Of a stretch of 64,000 nt of DNA, positions 63,706 through 64,000 are shown in pieces (position 1 is the stretch's first letter; each line of letters begins with the position of its first letter). A program made the translations under genes and the position numbers. Below the pieces are notes generated by a model that ran no database searches, was not told the DNA's origin, and saw nothing but the letters and a program-made list of their open reading frames with translations. The stretch spans positions 81,139,561-81,203,560 of the forward strand of contig JAPWDM010000001.1 of NCBI GenBank assembly GCA_035578155.1. The letters run 5' to 3'. This DNA comes from Brachynemurus nebulosus. Taxonomy: Eukaryota > Arthropoda > Insecta > Neuroptera > Myrmeleontidae.

Positions 63706-64000
63706 ATGACCTTTCGAAACAAATTCGAAAAGGAAATTCAAAGATGTATTTCTGCATGAAAAAAATTTTGGTCTTTAAGACAAATATTTAAGGGCAACTT
63801 TCCTAAGCAAATAAAGGCGAAAGTGTTCAACTCATGTGTAGTTCCTGCTTTAACATACAGTTGCCAAACTTGGGCGCTTACTAAACCTCTCCAAAACAAA
63901 ATTTCAATAAATGTTCGAAAAACGCGAAGATTAATGCTGTACAAAAGACTGTCCGATAGAATTAATTCACGTAAATTGTGTTTAAACTGTATAAGTTTAT
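63706..64000 (+). pseudogene. RTE-type endonuclease/RT fragment, runs off the window
   Basis: The plus frame reads EKEIQRCISA, a TGA in place of the usual Trp, KKFWSLRQIFKGNFPKQIKA, KVFNSCVVPALTYSCQTWAL and YKRLSDRIN. This is the RT carboxy region of the widespread insect RTE-like elements (pattern: NQCVLPVMTYGAETW). The catalytic part would lie upstream but is absent, so this is a fragment; the right end is cut by the window. Confidence 0.85.

Noticed and set aside
1..64000. tRNA, rRNA or other structural RNA genes
   Set aside because: No cloverleaf with intact A/B boxes and no rRNA-like segment was recognised; GTTCGAATC-like strings fall inside R4/Dong coding sequence.

Overview
The window looks like insect (arthropod) nuclear DNA. 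It is very AT-rich and has long (AT)n and (TAA)n microsatellites, an interstitial block of the arthropod telomere pentamer TTAGG, no bacterial gene organisation, and a mosaic of eukaryotic transposable elements. I cannot name the species. I found no intact host gene. Nearly all recognisable coding sequence belongs to mobile elements, most of it damaged.

Layout: (1) 1-5.3 kb holds a decayed acidic ORF, an unidentified ORF, several degenerate local repeats, a TTAGG block and a GC-rich stem-loop. (2) 5.44-12.56 kb is a complete, very young BEL/Pao LTR retrotransposon: 543-bp LTRs differing at one base, a GTAAT target duplication, a primer site and a purine tract, but with two lesions around the integrase. 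(3) 14.2-20.8 kb is an older BEL/Pao element on the minus strand, split by a Penelope-like element (14.88-18.90 kb) whose reverse transcriptase/GIY-YIG ORF lies between 1,178-bp inverted repeats. (4) 21.84-22.87 kb is a non-autonomous hAT-type element with an 8-bp target duplication and arrays of ACTCGAGT near both ends. (5) 23-28 kb is repeat-rich with small uncertain features.

(6) 28.1-31.5 kb is a CR1/jockey-like non-LTR element ending in (ATT)n. Directly abutting that tail, on the minus strand, is a nearly full-length R4/Dong-like non-LTR element (31.5-35.9 kb) with (TTA)n at its other end. (7) 36.3-39.3 kb is a decayed R1/LOA-like element interrupted by a 1.5-kb hairpin element with ~700-bp arms. 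(8) 40.7-41.0 kb is a 316-bp inverted duplication that includes the start codon of a small ORF. (9) 44.6-46.5 kb is a second Penelope-like element interrupted by an internally deleted mariner; beside it is a broken SWIM-zinc-finger gene fragment. (10) 50.2-52.0 kb is a ~127-bp satellite invaded by a 5'-truncated non-LTR element (15-bp target duplication) and a small hAT-like element (8-bp target duplication). (11) 54.6-56.3 kb has a small TIR element and a long-TIR mariner/Tc1 relative. (12) 56.3-60.2 kb has two 5'-truncated R4/Dong copies around a GC-rich block with a 2 x 251-bp tandem repeat. (13) 60.2-63.6 kb is an I/jockey-like element lacking its RT, ending in (TAA)n, followed by an RTE-type RT fragment that runs off the window.

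The main theme is nesting. Element boundaries can be read from duplicated target sites, and (TAA)n tracts are shared landing or tail sequences for at least three kinds of non-LTR elements.
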